This document shows, one piece after another, positions 1-12,548 of a stretch of DNA of 64,000 nt. The notes beneath the pieces are model-generated. The model was not told the origin of the DNA. It did not search any database and saw nothing but the letters and a program-made list of their open reading frames with translations. Source of the stretch: Calliopsis andreniformis (lineage: Eukaryota > Arthropoda > Insecta > Hymenoptera > Andrenidae); contig NW_027480429.1 in NCBI RefSeq assembly GCF_051401765.1, positions 13,768,157 through 13,832,156 on the forward strand, written 5' to 3'. The translations under genes and the position numbers were made by a program. The first letter of the stretch is position 1. Each line of letters opens with the position of its first letter.

Positions 1-1158
1 GTCAACGCCAGAAGCATAAAATACAGTATAAATACAACAGTTTTTCCATTGTATAGCATGACTAATTGCAACCAGTGCGAAAGTAACGATCATTTCGACG
101 TTTCGGGCATCCTAGGCTTACCTCTGAGGTGTTGCTCCACCAGATCGAAGAGTTAGGGTCTAAGAAGTCAACACCGGAAGCATAAAGTACAATATAAATG
201 CAACAGCTTTTCCATCGTAGGAAACGAATAATTGCAACCTGTGTGAAGGTTATGGTCATATCTACGTTCCGGGCAACCTTGGCTTCACTGTAGGGTGTTG
301 CTCCACCAGATCGAATAGGTAGGGCCATAGAAGCCTACGCCCGAAGCATAAAATACAATAAATATACGAGAGTTTTTCCATCCTATATCAGGAATAATTG
401 CAACCAGTGTGAAAGTGATGGTCATTTCTACGTTCCGGGCAACGTAGGCTTCACTCCAGGGCGTTGTTCCACCAGATTGAACACTTAGGGCCTAAGAAGG
501 CACCGCCAGAAGCATAAAATACAATATAAATACAACAGTTTTTCCATCGTATAAAACGAATAATTGCAACCAGTATGAAACTGATGGTCATTTCTACTTT
601 CCGAGCAACCTAGGTTTCACCCTAGGGCGTTGCTCTAACAGATTGAATAGTTAGGGCCTTAGAAGTCAACGTCCGAAGCATAAAATGCAATAAAAATACA
701 ACAGTGTTTCCATCGTATAAAACGAATAATTGAAACGAGTTTGAAAGTGATGACCAATTCTACGTTCCGGGCAACCTAGGCTTCACTCTAGGGCGTTGCT
801 CCACCAGATCGAATAGTTAGTGCCTTAGAAGTCAACGCCAGAAGCATAAAATACAATATAAATACAACAGCTTTTCCATCGTATAAAACGAATAATTGCA
901 ACCAGTATGAAACTTATGGTCATTTCTACTTTCCGAACAACCTAGGCTTCACCCTAGGGCGTTGCTCCCACAGATTGAATAGTTATGGCCTTAGAAGTCT
1001 ACGCCCGAACCATAAAATGCAAAAAAATACAACAGTGTTGCCATCATATAACAGGAATAATTGCGACCAGTTTGAAGGTGATGGGCAATTCTACGTTCCG
1101 GGCAATCTAGTCTTCACTCTAGGGCGTTGCTCCAACAGACCGAATAGTTAGTGCCTTA
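1..1158 (+). repeat. Mixed satellite monomers at the left edge
   Basis: This stretch holds about seven monomers of different subtypes. The first (about 1-163) is a rare variant with ATCATTTCGACG and GGGCATCCTAGG, discussed separately. The unit near 220-330 carries CATATCTACG and GTAGGGTGTTGC, and the same combination recurs near 42560-42680 and 49370-49480. Units near 985-1090 have an A-run after AAATGC and CAGTGTTG. I see no higher-order period inside this stretch. Confidence 0.9.
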
Positions 1159-1885
1159 GAAGTCAACGCCAGAAGCATAAAATACGATATAAATACAACA
1201 GCGTTTGCACCGTATAAAACGAATAATTGCAACCAGTGTGAAAGTTATGGTCATTTCTACATTCCGAGTAACCTGGAATCCACTCTAGGGCGTTGCTCCA
1301 CCAGATCGAATAGTTAGGTCCATAGAAGTATACGCCAGAAGCATAAAATACGATATAAATACAACAGCGTTTGCATCGTATAAAACGAATAATTGCAACC
1401 AGTGTGAAAGTTATGGTCATTTCTACATTCCGAGCCACCTAGGATCCACTCTAGGGCGTTGCTCCACCAGATCGAATAGTTAGGTCCTTAGAAGTAAACG
1501 CCAGAAGCATAAAATACGATATAAATACAACAGCGTTTCCATCGTATAAAACGAATAACTGCAACCAGTGTGAAAGTTATGGTCATTTCTACATTCCGAA
1601 CTACCTAGGATCCACTCTAGGGCGTTGCTCCACCAGATCGAATAGTTAGGTCCTTAGAAGTAAACGCCAGAAGCATAAAATACGATATAAATACAACAGC
1701 GTTTGCATCGTATAAAACGAATATTTGCAACCAGTGTGAAAGTTATGGTCATTTCTACATTCCGAGCAGCCTAGGATTCACTCTAGGGCGTTGCTCCACC
1801 AGATCGAATAGTTACGGCCTAAGAAGTCAGCTCCAGAAGCATAAAATACGATATAAATACAACAGCATTTCCATCGTATAACAGG
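1159..1885 (+). repeat. Run of one local monomer subfamily (CGATATAAATACAACAGCG type)
   Basis: About four successive monomers share CGATATAAATACAACAGCG, ACATTCCGAG and, in most, CTAGGATCCACTC, which creates a GGATCC site next to CCTAGG. This subfamily is confined to about 1.16-5.5 kb and is the raw material of the 7-mer that follows. The unit near 1828-1988 instead has ACGATCCGGGCAAGCTAGG and CCCTATGCCG, which mark the start of the 7-mer. Confidence 0.88.
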
Positions 1886-3047
1886 AATAATTGCAACCAG
1901 TTTGAAAGTGATGGCCATTTCTACGATCCGGGCAAGCTAGGCTTCACCCTATGCCGTTGTTCCACCAGATCGTATAGTTAGGGCTTAAGAAGTGAACGCC
2001 AGAAGCATAAAATGCAATAAAAATACAACAGTTTTTCCAATGTATAACAGGATTAATTGCAACCAGTTTGAAAGTGATGGTCATTTCTCCTTTCCGGGCA
2101 ACCTTGGCTTCACTCTAGGGCGTGGCTCCACCAGATCGAATGGTTAGTGCCTTAGAAGTCAACGCCAGAAGCATAAAATACAGTATAAATACAACAGCTT
2201 TTCCATCGTATAAAACGAATAATTGCAACAAGTATGAAACTTATGGACATTTCTACTTTCCGAGCAACCTAGGCTTCACCCTTGGGCGTTGCTCCAACAG
2301 ATTGAATAGTTAGTGCCTTAGAAGTCAACGCCAGAAGCATAAAATACGATATAAATACAACAGCGTTTGCATCGTATAAAACGAATAATTGCAACCAGTA
2401 TGAAAGTTATGGTCATTTCTACATTCCGAGCAACCTAGGATCCACTCTAGGGCGTTGCTCCACCAGATCGAATAGTTAGGTCCTTAGAATTAAACGCCAG
2501 GAGCATAAAATACGATATAAATACAACAGCGTTTGCATCGTATAAAACGAATAATTGCAACCAGTGTGAAAGTTTTGGTCATTTCTACATTCCGAGCTAC
2601 CCAGGATCCACTCTAGGGCGTTGCTCCACCAGATCGAATAGTTAGGTCCTTAGAAGTAAACGCCAGAAGCATAAAATACGATATAAATACAACAGCGTTT
2701 CCATCGTATAAAACGAATAATTGCAACCAGTGTGAAAGTTATGGTCATTTCTACATTCCGAGCTACCCAGGATCCACTCTACGGCGTTGCTCCACCAGGT
2801 CGAATAGTTAGGTCCTTAGAAGTAAACGCCAGAAGCATAAAATACGATATAAATACAACAGCGTTTGCATCGTATAAAACGAATATTTGCAGCCAGTGTG
2901 AATGTTATGGTTATTTCTACATTCCGAGCAACCTAGGATTCACTCTAGGGCGTTGCTCCACCAGATCGAATAGTTAGGTCTTTAGAAGTAAACGCCAGAA
3001 GCATAAAATACGATATAAATACAACAGCGTTTCCATCGTATAAAACG
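1886..3047 (+). repeat. 7-mer higher-order repeat, copy 1 (1162 bp)
   Basis: This block of seven different monomers is followed by a near-exact copy 1162 bp downstream. Markers such as CTCCTTTCCGGGCAACC, GGACATTTCTACTTTCC, TTAGAATTAAACGCCAGGAG and CTACGGCGTTGCTCCACCAG occur in the same order and spacing. I found no mismatch in the marker stretches compared by eye. The left limit follows from the change at AACAGGAATAATTGC (copy 1) versus AAACGAATAATTGC (copy 2). Confidence 0.9.
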
Positions 3048-4209
3048 AATAATTGCAACCAGTTTGAAAGTGATGGCCATTTCTACGATCCGGGCAAGCT
3101 AGGCTTCACCCTATGCCGTTGTTCCACCAGATCGTATAGTTAGGGCTTAAGAAGTGAACGCCAGAAGCATAAAATGCAATAAAAATACAACAGTTTTTCC
3201 AATGTATAACAGGATTAATTGCAACCAGTTTGAAAGTGATGGTCATTTCTCCTTTCCGGGCAACCTTGGCTTCACTCTAGGGCGTGGCTCCACCAGATCG
3301 AATGGTTAGTGCCTTAGAAGTCAACGCCAGAAGCATAAAATACAGTATAAATACAACAGCTTTTCCATCGTATAAAACGAATAATTGCAACAAGTATGAA
3401 ACTTATGGACATTTCTACTTTCCGAGCAACCTAGGCTTCACCCTTGGGCGTTGCTCCAACAGATTGAATAGTTAGTGCCTTAGAAGTCAACGCCAGAAGC
3501 ATAAAATACGATATAAATACAACAGCGTTTGCATCGTATAAAACGAATAATTGCAACCAGTATGAAAGTTATGGTCATTTCTACATTCCGAGCAACCTAG
3601 GATCCACTCTAGGGCGTTGCTCCACCAGATCGAATAGTTAGGTCCTTAGAATTAAACGCCAGGAGCATAAAATACGATATAAATACAACAGCGTTTGCAT
3701 CGTATAAAACGAATAATTGCAACCAGTGTGAAAGTTTTGGTCATTTCTACATTCCGAGCTACCCAGGATCCACTCTAGGGCGTTGCTCCACCAGATCGAA
3801 TAGTTAGGTCCTTAGAAGTAAACGCCAGAAGCATAAAATACGATATAAATACAACAGCGTTTCCATCGTATAAAACGAATAATTGCAACCAGTGTGAAAG
3901 TTATGGTCATTTCTACATTCCGAGCTACCCAGGATCCACTCTACGGCGTTGCTCCACCAGGTCGAATAGTTAGGTCCTTAGAAGTAAACGCCAGAAGCAT
4001 AAAATACGATATAAATACAACAGCGTTTGCATCGTATAAAACGAATATTTGCAGCCAGTGTGAATGTTATGGTTATTTCTACATTCCGAGCAACCTAGGA
4101 TTCACTCTAGGGCGTTGCTCCACCAGATCGAATAGTTAGGTCTTTAGAAGTAAACGCCAGAAGCATAAAATACGATATAAATACAACAGCGTTTCCATCG
4201 TATAAAACG
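3048..4209 (+). repeat. 7-mer higher-order repeat, copy 2 (1162 bp)
   Basis: This is the near-identical tandem copy of 1886-3047. The junction near 3042-3053 lies in AATAATTGCA, at about monomer 63-73, where the two parent sequences agree. Upstream it reads like the monomer at 4180-4210 and downstream like the one at 1886. That is the signature of a single unequal exchange. Confidence 0.9.
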
Positions 4210-5790
4210 AATAATTGCAGCCAGTGTGAAAGTTATGGTCATTTCTACGTTCCGGGCAAGCTAGGCTTCACCCTATGCCGTTGTTCCACCAGATCGTATA
4301 GTTAGGGCCTAAGAAGTGAACGCCAGAAGCATAAAATGCAATAAAAATACAACAGTTTTTCCAATGTATAACAGGATTAATTGCAACCAGTTTGAAAGTG
4401 ATGGTCATTTCTCCTTTCCGGGCAACCTAGGCATCACTCTAGGGCGTGGCTCCACCAGATCGAATGGTTAGTGCCTTAGAAGTCAACGCCAGAAGCATAA
4501 AATACAATATAAATACAACAGCTTTTCCATCGTATAAAACGAATAATTGCAACCAGTATGAAACTTATGGACATTTCTACTTTCCGAGCAACCTAGGCTT
4601 CACCCTTGGGCGTTGCTCCAACAGATTGAATAGTTAGTGCCTTAGAAGTCAAAGACAGAAGCATAAAATACGATATAAATACAACAGCGTTTGCATCGTA
4701 TAAAACGAATAATTGCAACCAGTCTGAAAGTTATGGTCATTTCTACATTCCGAGCAACCCAGGATCCACTCTAGGGCGTTGCTCCACCAGATCGGATAGT
4801 TAGGTCCTTAGAAGTAAACGCCAGAAGCATAAAATACGATATAAATACAACAGCGTTTGCATCGTATAAAACGAATAATTGCAACCAGTGTGAACGTTAT
4901 GGTCATTTCTACATTCCGAGCCACTTAGGATCGACACTAGGGCGTTGCTCCACCAGATCGAATAGTTAGGTCCTTAGAAGTAAACGCCAGAAGCATAAAA
5001 TACGATATAAATACAACAGCGTTTGCATCGTATAAAACGAATAATTGCAACCAGTGTGAACGTTATGGTCATTTCTACATTCCGAGCTACCCAGGATCCA
5101 CTCTACGGCGTTGCTCCACCAGGTCGAATAGTTAGGTCCTTAGAAGTAAACGCCAGAAGCATAAAATACGATATAAATACAACAGCGTTTGCATCGTATA
5201 AAACGAATATTTGCAGCCAGTGTGAATGTTATGGTTATTTCTACATTCCGAGCAACCTAGGATTCACTCTAGGGCGTTGCTCCACCAGATCGAATAGTTA
5301 GGTCTTTAGAAGTAAACGCCAGAAGCATAAAATACGATATAAATACAACAGCGTTTCCATCGTATAAAACGAATAATTGCAGCCAGTGTGAAAGTTATGG
5401 TCATTTCTACATTCCGAGCAACCTAGGATTCACTCTAGGGTGTTGCTCCACCAGATCGAATAGTTAGGTCTTTAGAAGTAAACGCCTGAAGCATAAAATA
5501 CGATATAAATACAACAGCTTTTCCATCGTATAAAAGGTATAATTGCAAACAGTGTGAAGGTAATGGTCATTTCTACGTTACGGGCAAGCTAGGCTTCACC
5601 CTATGCCGTTGTTCCACCAGATCGTATAGTTCGGGCCTAAGAAGTGAACGCCAGAAGCATAAAATGCAATAAAAATACAACAGTTTTTCCAATGTGTAAC
5701 AGGATTAATTGCAACCAGTTTGAAAGTGATGGTCATTTCTCCTTTCCGGGCAACCTAGGCTTCACTCTAGGGCGTTGCTCCACCAGATCA
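4210..5790 (+). repeat. 7-mer higher-order repeat, copy 3 plus a partial copy with one extra monomer
   Basis: Copy 3 keeps the order of copies 1 and 2 but has diverged. Examples are CAATATAAAT for CAGTATAAAT near 4502, GTCAAAGACAG near 4648 and GTCTGAAAG near 4731. The marker monomer with CTCCTTTCCGGG starts at 1989, 3151, 4313 and 5641, giving spacings of 1162, 1162 and 1328 bp. The last interval therefore has eight monomers, and the extra one lies near 5300-5470. The order is likely an older copy 3 with a later duplication producing copies 1 and 2. Confidence 0.87.
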
Positions 5791-7796
5791 AACAGTTAGG
5801 GCCTTAGAAGCCAACGCCCGACGCATTAAATACCAAATAAATAGAACAGTTTTTCCATTGTATAAAACGAATAATTGCAACCAGTATGAAACTTATGGTC
5901 ATTTCTACATTCCGAGCAACCTACGCTTCACCCTAGGGCGTTGCTCCAACAGATTGAATAGTTAGGGCCACAGAAGCCAACGCCCGAACCATAAAATGCA
6001 AAAAAAATACAACAGTGTTTCCATCATATAACAGGAATAATTGCAACCAGTTTGAAAGTGATGGCCAATTCTACGTTCCGGGGAACCTAGGATTCACTCT
6101 AGGGCGTTGCTCCACCAGCTCGAATAGTTAGTGCTTTAGAAGTCAACGCCAGAAGCATAAAATACAATATAAATACAACAGTTTTTTCATTGTATAAAAC
6201 GAATAATTGCAACCAGTATGAAACTTATGGTCATTTCTACTTTCCGAGCTACCTAGGCTTCACTCTAGGGCGTTGCTCCACCTGATCGAATAGTTAGGGC
6301 CTTAGAAGTCAACGCCAGAAGCATAAAATACAATAAAGATGCAACAGTTTTTCCATCGTATAACAGGAATAACTGCAAACAGTGTGAAAGTACTGGTCAT
6401 TTCTACGTTCCGGGCAACCTAGGCTCCACTCTAGGGCGTTGCTCCACCAGATCGAATAGTTAGTGCCTTAGAAGACAACGCCAGAAGCATAAAATACAAT
6501 ATAAATACAACAGTTTTTCCATCGTATAAAACGAATAATTGCAACCAGTATGAAACTTATGGTCATTTCTACTTTCCGAGCTACCTAGGCTTCACCCTAG
6601 GTCGTTGCTCCAACAGATTGAATAGTTAGGGCCTTAGAAGTCAACGCCCGTACCATAAAATGCAAAAAAAATACAACAGTGTTTCCATCATCTATCAGGA
6701 ATAATTGCAACCAGTTTGAAAGTGATGGCCAATTCTACGTTCCGGGCAATGTAGGTTTCACCCCAGGGCGTTGCTCCACCAGACCGAATAGTTACGGCCT
6801 AAGAAGTCAACGCCAGAAGCATAAAATACGATATAAATGCAACAGCTTTTCCATCGTATAAAACGAATAATTGCAACCAGTGTGAAGGTTATGGTCATTT
6901 CTACATTCCGAGCAACCTAGGCTTCACTCTAGGGCGTTGCTCCACCTGATCGAATAGTTAGGGCCTTAGAAGTCAACGCCAGAGGCATAAAATACAATAT
7001 AAATACAGCAGTCTTTCCATCCTATAACCGGAATAATTGCAACCCGTGTGAAAGTGATGGTCATTTCTACGTTCCAGGTAACCTAGGCTTCACTCTAGGG
7101 CGTTGTTCCACCAGATCGAATAGTTACGGCCTAAGAAGTCAACGACAGAAGCATAAAATACAATATAAATATATCAGTTTTTCCATCGTATAAAACGAAT
7201 AATAACAGCCAGTGTGAAAGTTATGTTCATTTCTTCGTTCCGGGCAACCTAGGCTTCACTCTAGGGCGTTGCTCCACCAGATCAAACAGTTAGGGCCTTA
7301 GAAGCCAACGCCGAACCATAAAATGCAAAAAAAATACAACAGTGTTTCCATCATACAACAGGAATAATTGCAACCAGTTTGAAAGTGATGGCCAATTCTA
7401 CGTTCCGGGCAACCTAGGCTTCACCCCAGGGCGTTGTTCCGCAAGATCGCATAGTTAGTGCCTTCGAAGTCAACGCCAGAAGCATAAAATACAATATTAA
7501 TACAACAGTTTTTCCATCGTATAAAACGAATAATTGCAACTAGTATGAAACTTATGGTAATTTCTACTTTCGGGGCAACCTAGGCTTCACCCTTGTGCGT
7601 TGCTCCAACAGATTGAATAGTTAGGGCCTTAGAAGCCAACGCCGAACCATAAAATGCAAAAAAAATACAACAGTGTTTCCATCATACAACAGGAATAATT
7701 GCAACCAGTTCGAAAGTGATGGCCAATTCTACGTTCCGGGCAACCTAGGTTTCACCCCAGGGCGTTGCTCCACCAGACCGAATAGTTACGGCCTAA
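5791..7796 (+). repeat. Mixed monomers including A-run units and a local 2-mer repeat
   Basis: About twelve monomers lie here. Several have a longer A-run after AAATGC followed by TACAACAGTGTTTCC. Two units starting at 7301 and 7632 share CCAACGCCGAACC, in which one C is lost relative to CCCGAACC elsewhere. They are 331 bp apart, so a two-monomer block was duplicated after the deletion. I see nothing other than satellite in this stretch. Confidence 0.88.
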
Positions 7797-8150
7797 GAAG
7801 TCAACGCCGGAAGCATAAAATACAACATAAATACAACAGCTCTTCCATCGCATATAATGTATATTTGCAAACAGTGTCAAAGTAATGGTCATTTCTACGC
7901 TTCGGGCAACCTAGGCTTCACTCTACGGCGTTGCTCCACGTGATCGAATAATTGGGGACTTAGAATTCAACGCCAGAAGAATAAAATACAATTAAAATGC
8001 CACAGTTTTTCCATCGTATAACAGGATTAACTGCAACCAGTGTGAAAGTAATGGTCATTTCTACGTTCCGGGCAACATAGGCTTCACTCTAGGGCGTTGC
8101 TCCACCAGATCGAATAGCTAGAATCTTTGAAGTCAACGCCCGAAACATAA
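7797..8150 (+). repeat. Block P (about 2 monomers), copy 1 of 4
   Basis: The block is recognised by TACAACATAAATACAACAGC, then GTATATTTGCAAACAG, then CCACGTGATCGAATAATTG, GCCACAG and TAGAATCTTTGAAGTC. The same series appears near 10783-11140, 12941-13298 and 23734-24095. Here it sits outside the 13-mer, so this may be the older source copy. It has single differences from the others, such as GTGTCAAAG. Confidence 0.85.
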
Positions 8151-8294
8151 AATACAATATAAATACAACAGCTTTTCCATCGTATAAAACGAATAATTGC
8201 AACCAGTGTGAAAGTTATGGTCACTTCTACGTTCCGGTCAACCTTGGCTTCACTCTAGGGCGTTGCTCCGCCAGATCGAATATTTAGGGCCTTA

Positions 8295-9122
8295 GAAGTC
8301 AACGCCAGAAGCATAAGATACAATATAAATTCAACACTTTTTCCATCGTATAACAGGTATAATTGCAGCCAGTGTGAAAGATATGGTCATTTCTACGTTC
8401 CGGGCAACCTAGGCTTCACTCTAGGGCGTTGCTCCACCAGATCGAATAGTTAGGGCCTTAGAAGTCAACGCCAGAAGCAAAAATACAATAAAGATGCAAC
8501 AGTTTTTCCATCGTATAACAGGAATAATTGCAACCAGTGTGGAGGTAATGGTATGTTCTACGTTCCGGGCAACCTATGCTTCACTCTAGGGCGGTGCTCT
8601 ACCAGATTAAATAGTTAGCGCCTAGAAAGTCAACGCCAGAAGCATAAAACACAATATAAATACAACAGCTTTTCCATTGTATATAATGTATATTTGCAAA
8701 CAGTGTGAAAGTAATAGTCATTTCCATGTTCCGGCAACCTAGTCTTCACTCTAGGGCGTTGTTCCACCAGATCGAATAGTTAGGGCCTAAGAAGTCAACG
8801 CCAGAAGAATAAAGTACAATATAAGTACAATAGTTTTTCCATCGCATAAAATGAATAATGGCAAACATTGTGAAAGTAATGGTCATTTCTACGTTCCGGG
8901 CAACCTAGGCGTCTCTATAGGGCGTTGCTCCACCACACCTAATAGCTACGGCCTTAGAAGTCAACCCCAGATGAATAAAATACAATAAAGGTGCCACAGC
9001 ATTTCCATCGTATAAAACGAATAATTGCAACCAGTGCGAAAGTTATGGTCATTTCTACTTTCCGGGCAACCTAGGCTTCACCCTAGGGCGTTGTTCCACC
9101 AGATCGAACAGCTAGGGCCTAA
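8295..9122 (+). repeat. Block E (5 monomers, ~828 bp), left copy
   Basis: These five monomers recur at 16593-17421, 8298 bp (50 units) downstream, with about ten differences seen by eye. Shared marks are GCATAAGATAC, TTCAACACTTTTTCC, a 2-base loss in GAAGCAAAAATAC, GGTATGTTCTACG and CAACCCCAGATGAATAAAATAC. The first unit or so also reappears near 25066-25190. Confidence 0.88.
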
Positions 9123-10390
9123 GAAGTCAACGCCTGAAGCATAAAATACAATATAAATATAACAGTTTTTCTATCGTATGAAACGAATGATAGCAACCAG
9201 AGTGAAAGTTATGGTCATTTCTACGTTCCGGGCAACCGAGGCTTCACCCTAGGCCGTTGTTCCACCAGATCGAATAGTTAGGGCCTAAGAAGTGAACGCC
9301 AGAAGCATAAAACGCAATATAAATACAACAGCTTTTCCATCGTATATAATGTATATTTGCAAACAGTGTGAAAGTAATGGTCATTTCCATGTTCCGGGCA
9401 ACCTGGGCTCCACTCTACGGCGTTGCTCCACCAAACCGAATAGCTAGGACATTAGAAGTCAACGCCAGAAGCATAAAATACAATAAAGATGCAAAAGTTT
9501 TTCCATCGTATAACAGGAATAACTGCAAACAGTATGAAAGTACTGGTCATTTCTACGTTCCGGGTAACCTTGGTTTCACTCTAGGGCGTTGCTGCACCAG
9601 ATCGAATAATTAGGGCCTTAGAAGTCAGCGCCAGAAGCATAAAATACAATATAAGCACAACGGCTTTTACGTCGTATAGAAGGAATAATTGCAACCAGTG
9701 TTAAAGTTGTGGTCATTTCTACGTTCCGAGCAACCTAGGATTCACTCTAGGGCGTTGTTCCACCAGATCCAATAGTTAGTGCCTAAGAAGTGAACGACAG
9801 TAGCACCAAATACAAAATAAATATAACAGTTTTTCCATCGTATAAAACGAATAATTGCAACCAGTCCGAAAGTAATGGTCATTTCTACGTGCCGGGAAAC
9901 CTAGGCTTCACTCTAGGGCGTTGCTCCACCAGACCGAATAGTTAGGCCCTTAGAAGTCAACGCCGGAAGCATAAAATACAACATAAATACAACAGCTCTT
10001 CCATCGCATATAATGTATATTTGCAAACAGTGTGAAAGTAATAGCCGTTTCTACGATCCGCGCAACCTAGGCTTCACTCTCGGGCGTAGCTCCACCACTT
10101 CGAACAGCTCCGGCCTTAGAAGTCAACGCCTGAAGCATAAAATACAATAAAGGTACAACAGCTTTTCCATCGTATACCAGGAATAATTGCAACCTGTGTG
10201 AAGGTTATGGTCATTTCTACGTTCCGGGCAACCTAGGCTTCACTGTAGGACGTTGCTCCACCAGATCGAATAGTTAGGGCCTTAGAAGTCAACGTCAGAA
10301 GCATTAAATACAATAAAGATGAAACAGTTGTTCCATCGTATACCAGGAATAATTGCAACCAGTGTGAAGGTAATGGTGATTTCTACGTTC
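9123..10390 (+). repeat. Mixed monomers between block E and the 13-mer
   Basis: About 7-8 monomers of several subtypes lie here. They include the GTATATTTGCAAACAG type near 9340 and 10005 and the ACAATAAAGATGCAA type near 9480. The unit near 9630-9780 carries GCACAACGGC and TTTTACGTCG, which also appear in the first unit of the 13-mer. I see no internal higher-order period and nothing else. Confidence 0.85.
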
Positions 10391-12548
10391 CGGGCAACCT
10401 AGGCTTCACTCTAGGGCGGTGCCCCACCAGGTCGAATAATTAGGGCCTTAGAAGTCAGCGCCAGAAGCATAAAATACAATATAAACACAACGGCTTTTAC
10501 GTCGTATAGAAGGAATAATTGCAACCAGTGTTAAAGTTGTGGTCATTTCTACGTTCCGAGCAACCTATGATTCACTCTAGGGCGTTGGTCCACCAGACCG
10601 AATAGTTAGGGCCTTAGAAAGCAACGACAGAAGCATAAAATACAATATAAATACAACAGTTGTTCCATCGTGTAACAGGAACATTTGCAACCAGTGTGAA
10701 CGATATGGTCATTTCTACGGTCCGGGCAACCTAGGATTCACTCTAGGGCGTTGCTCCACCAGACCGAATAGTTAGGCCCTTAGAAGTCAACGCCGGAAGC
10801 ATAAAATACAACATAAATACAACAGCTCTTCCATCGCATATAATGTATATTTGCAAACAGTGTGAAAGTAATGGTCATTTCTACGTTTCGGGCAACCTAG
10901 GATTCACTCTACGGCGTTGCTCCATGTGATCGAATAATTGGGGACTTAGAATTCAACGCCAGAAGAATAAAATACAATTAAAATGCCACAGTTTTTCCAT
11001 CGTATAACAGGATTAACTGCAACCAGTGTGAAAGTAATGGTCATTTCTACGTTCCGGGCAACATAGGCTTCACTCTAGGGCGTTGCTCCACCAGATCGAA
11101 TAGCAAGAATCTTTGAAGTCAACGCCCGAAACATAAAATACAATATAAATACAACAGTTTTTCCATCGTATAAAACGAATTATATCAACCAGTGTGAAAG
11201 TGATGGTCATTTCTACGATCCGGGCAACCTAGGCTTCACTCTAGGGCGTTGTTCCACCAGATCGAATAGTTAGGGCGCCAGAAGTCGACGCCAGGGGCAT
11301 AAAATACAATATAAATACAACAGCTATTCCATCGTATAAAACGAAGAATTGCAACCAGTATGAAAGTTATGGTCATTTCTACGTTCCGGGCAACCTAGGC
11401 TTCTCCCTAGGGCGTTAGTCCACCAGATCGTATGGTTGGGGCCTTAGAAGTCAACTCCCGAAGCATAAAATGCAATAAAAATACAACAGTTTTTCCATCG
11501 TATAACAGGAATAATTGCAACCAGTGTGAAAGAGATGGTCATTTCTACGTACCGGGCTACCTAGGCTTCACTCTAGCTCGTTGTTCCACCAAATCGAATA
11601 GTTAGGGCCTAAGATGTCAACGCCGGAAGCATAAAATACGATATATGTACAACAGTCTTTCCATCGTATAAAACGAATAATTGCAACCACTGTGAAAGTA
11701 ATGGCCATTTCAACATTCCGGGAATCCTAGGCTTCACTCTAGGGCGGTGCTCCACCAGATCAAATAGTTAGGGCCTAAGAAGTGAACGCCAGAAGCATAA
11801 AATACAATATAAATACAACAGTTTTTCTATCATATAAAACGAGTAATTGCAACCAGTATGAAAGTTGTGGTCATTTCTACTTTCCGGGCAACCTAGGCTC
11901 CACTCTAGGGCGTTGCTCCACCAAACCGAATAGCTAGGGCCTTAGAAGTCAACGCCAGAAGCATAAAATACAATAAAGATGTAAAAGTTTTTCCATCGTA
12001 TAACAGGAATAACTGCAAACAGTGTGAAAGTACTGGTCATTTCTACGTCCCGGGTAACCTAGGTTTCACTCTAGGGCGTTGCTCCACCAGATCGAATAGC
12101 TAGGGACTTAGAATTCAACGCCATAAGAATAAAATACAATATAAATATAACAGTTTTTCCATCGTATAAAACGAATAATAGCAACCAGTGTGAAAGTTAT
12201 GGTCATTTCAACGTTCCGGTCAATCTAGGCTTCACTCTAGGGCGATGCTCCACCAGATCAATCAGGTAGGGCCTTAGAAGTCAACGCCCGAAGCATAAAA
12301 TGAAAAATAAATAGAACAGTTTTTCCATTGTATAAAACGAATAATTGCTACCAGTGTAAAAGTTATGGTCATTTCAACGTTCCGGGCAACCTACGCTTCA
12401 CCCTAGGGCGTTGTTCCGCCAGATCGAATAGTTAGGGCCTAAGCAGTGAACGCCAGAAGCATAAAATACAATATTAATACAACAGTTTTTCCATCATATA
12501 AAACGAATAATTGCAACCCGTGTGAAAGTGATGGTCATTTCTACGTTA
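10391..12548 (+). repeat. 13-mer higher-order repeat, copy 1 (2158 bp)
   Basis: Thirteen monomers are repeated directly downstream at an offset of exactly 2158 bp, which is 13 times 166. Unusual marks keep their spacing: CACAACGGCTTTTACGTCG, ACAGTTGTTCCATCGTG, CTACGGTCCGGGC, GTCGACGCCAGGGGC, TACGATATATGTACAAC and CGATGCTCCACCAGATCAAT. I saw no mismatch in the stretches compared, so the duplication is recent. Confidence 0.93.
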
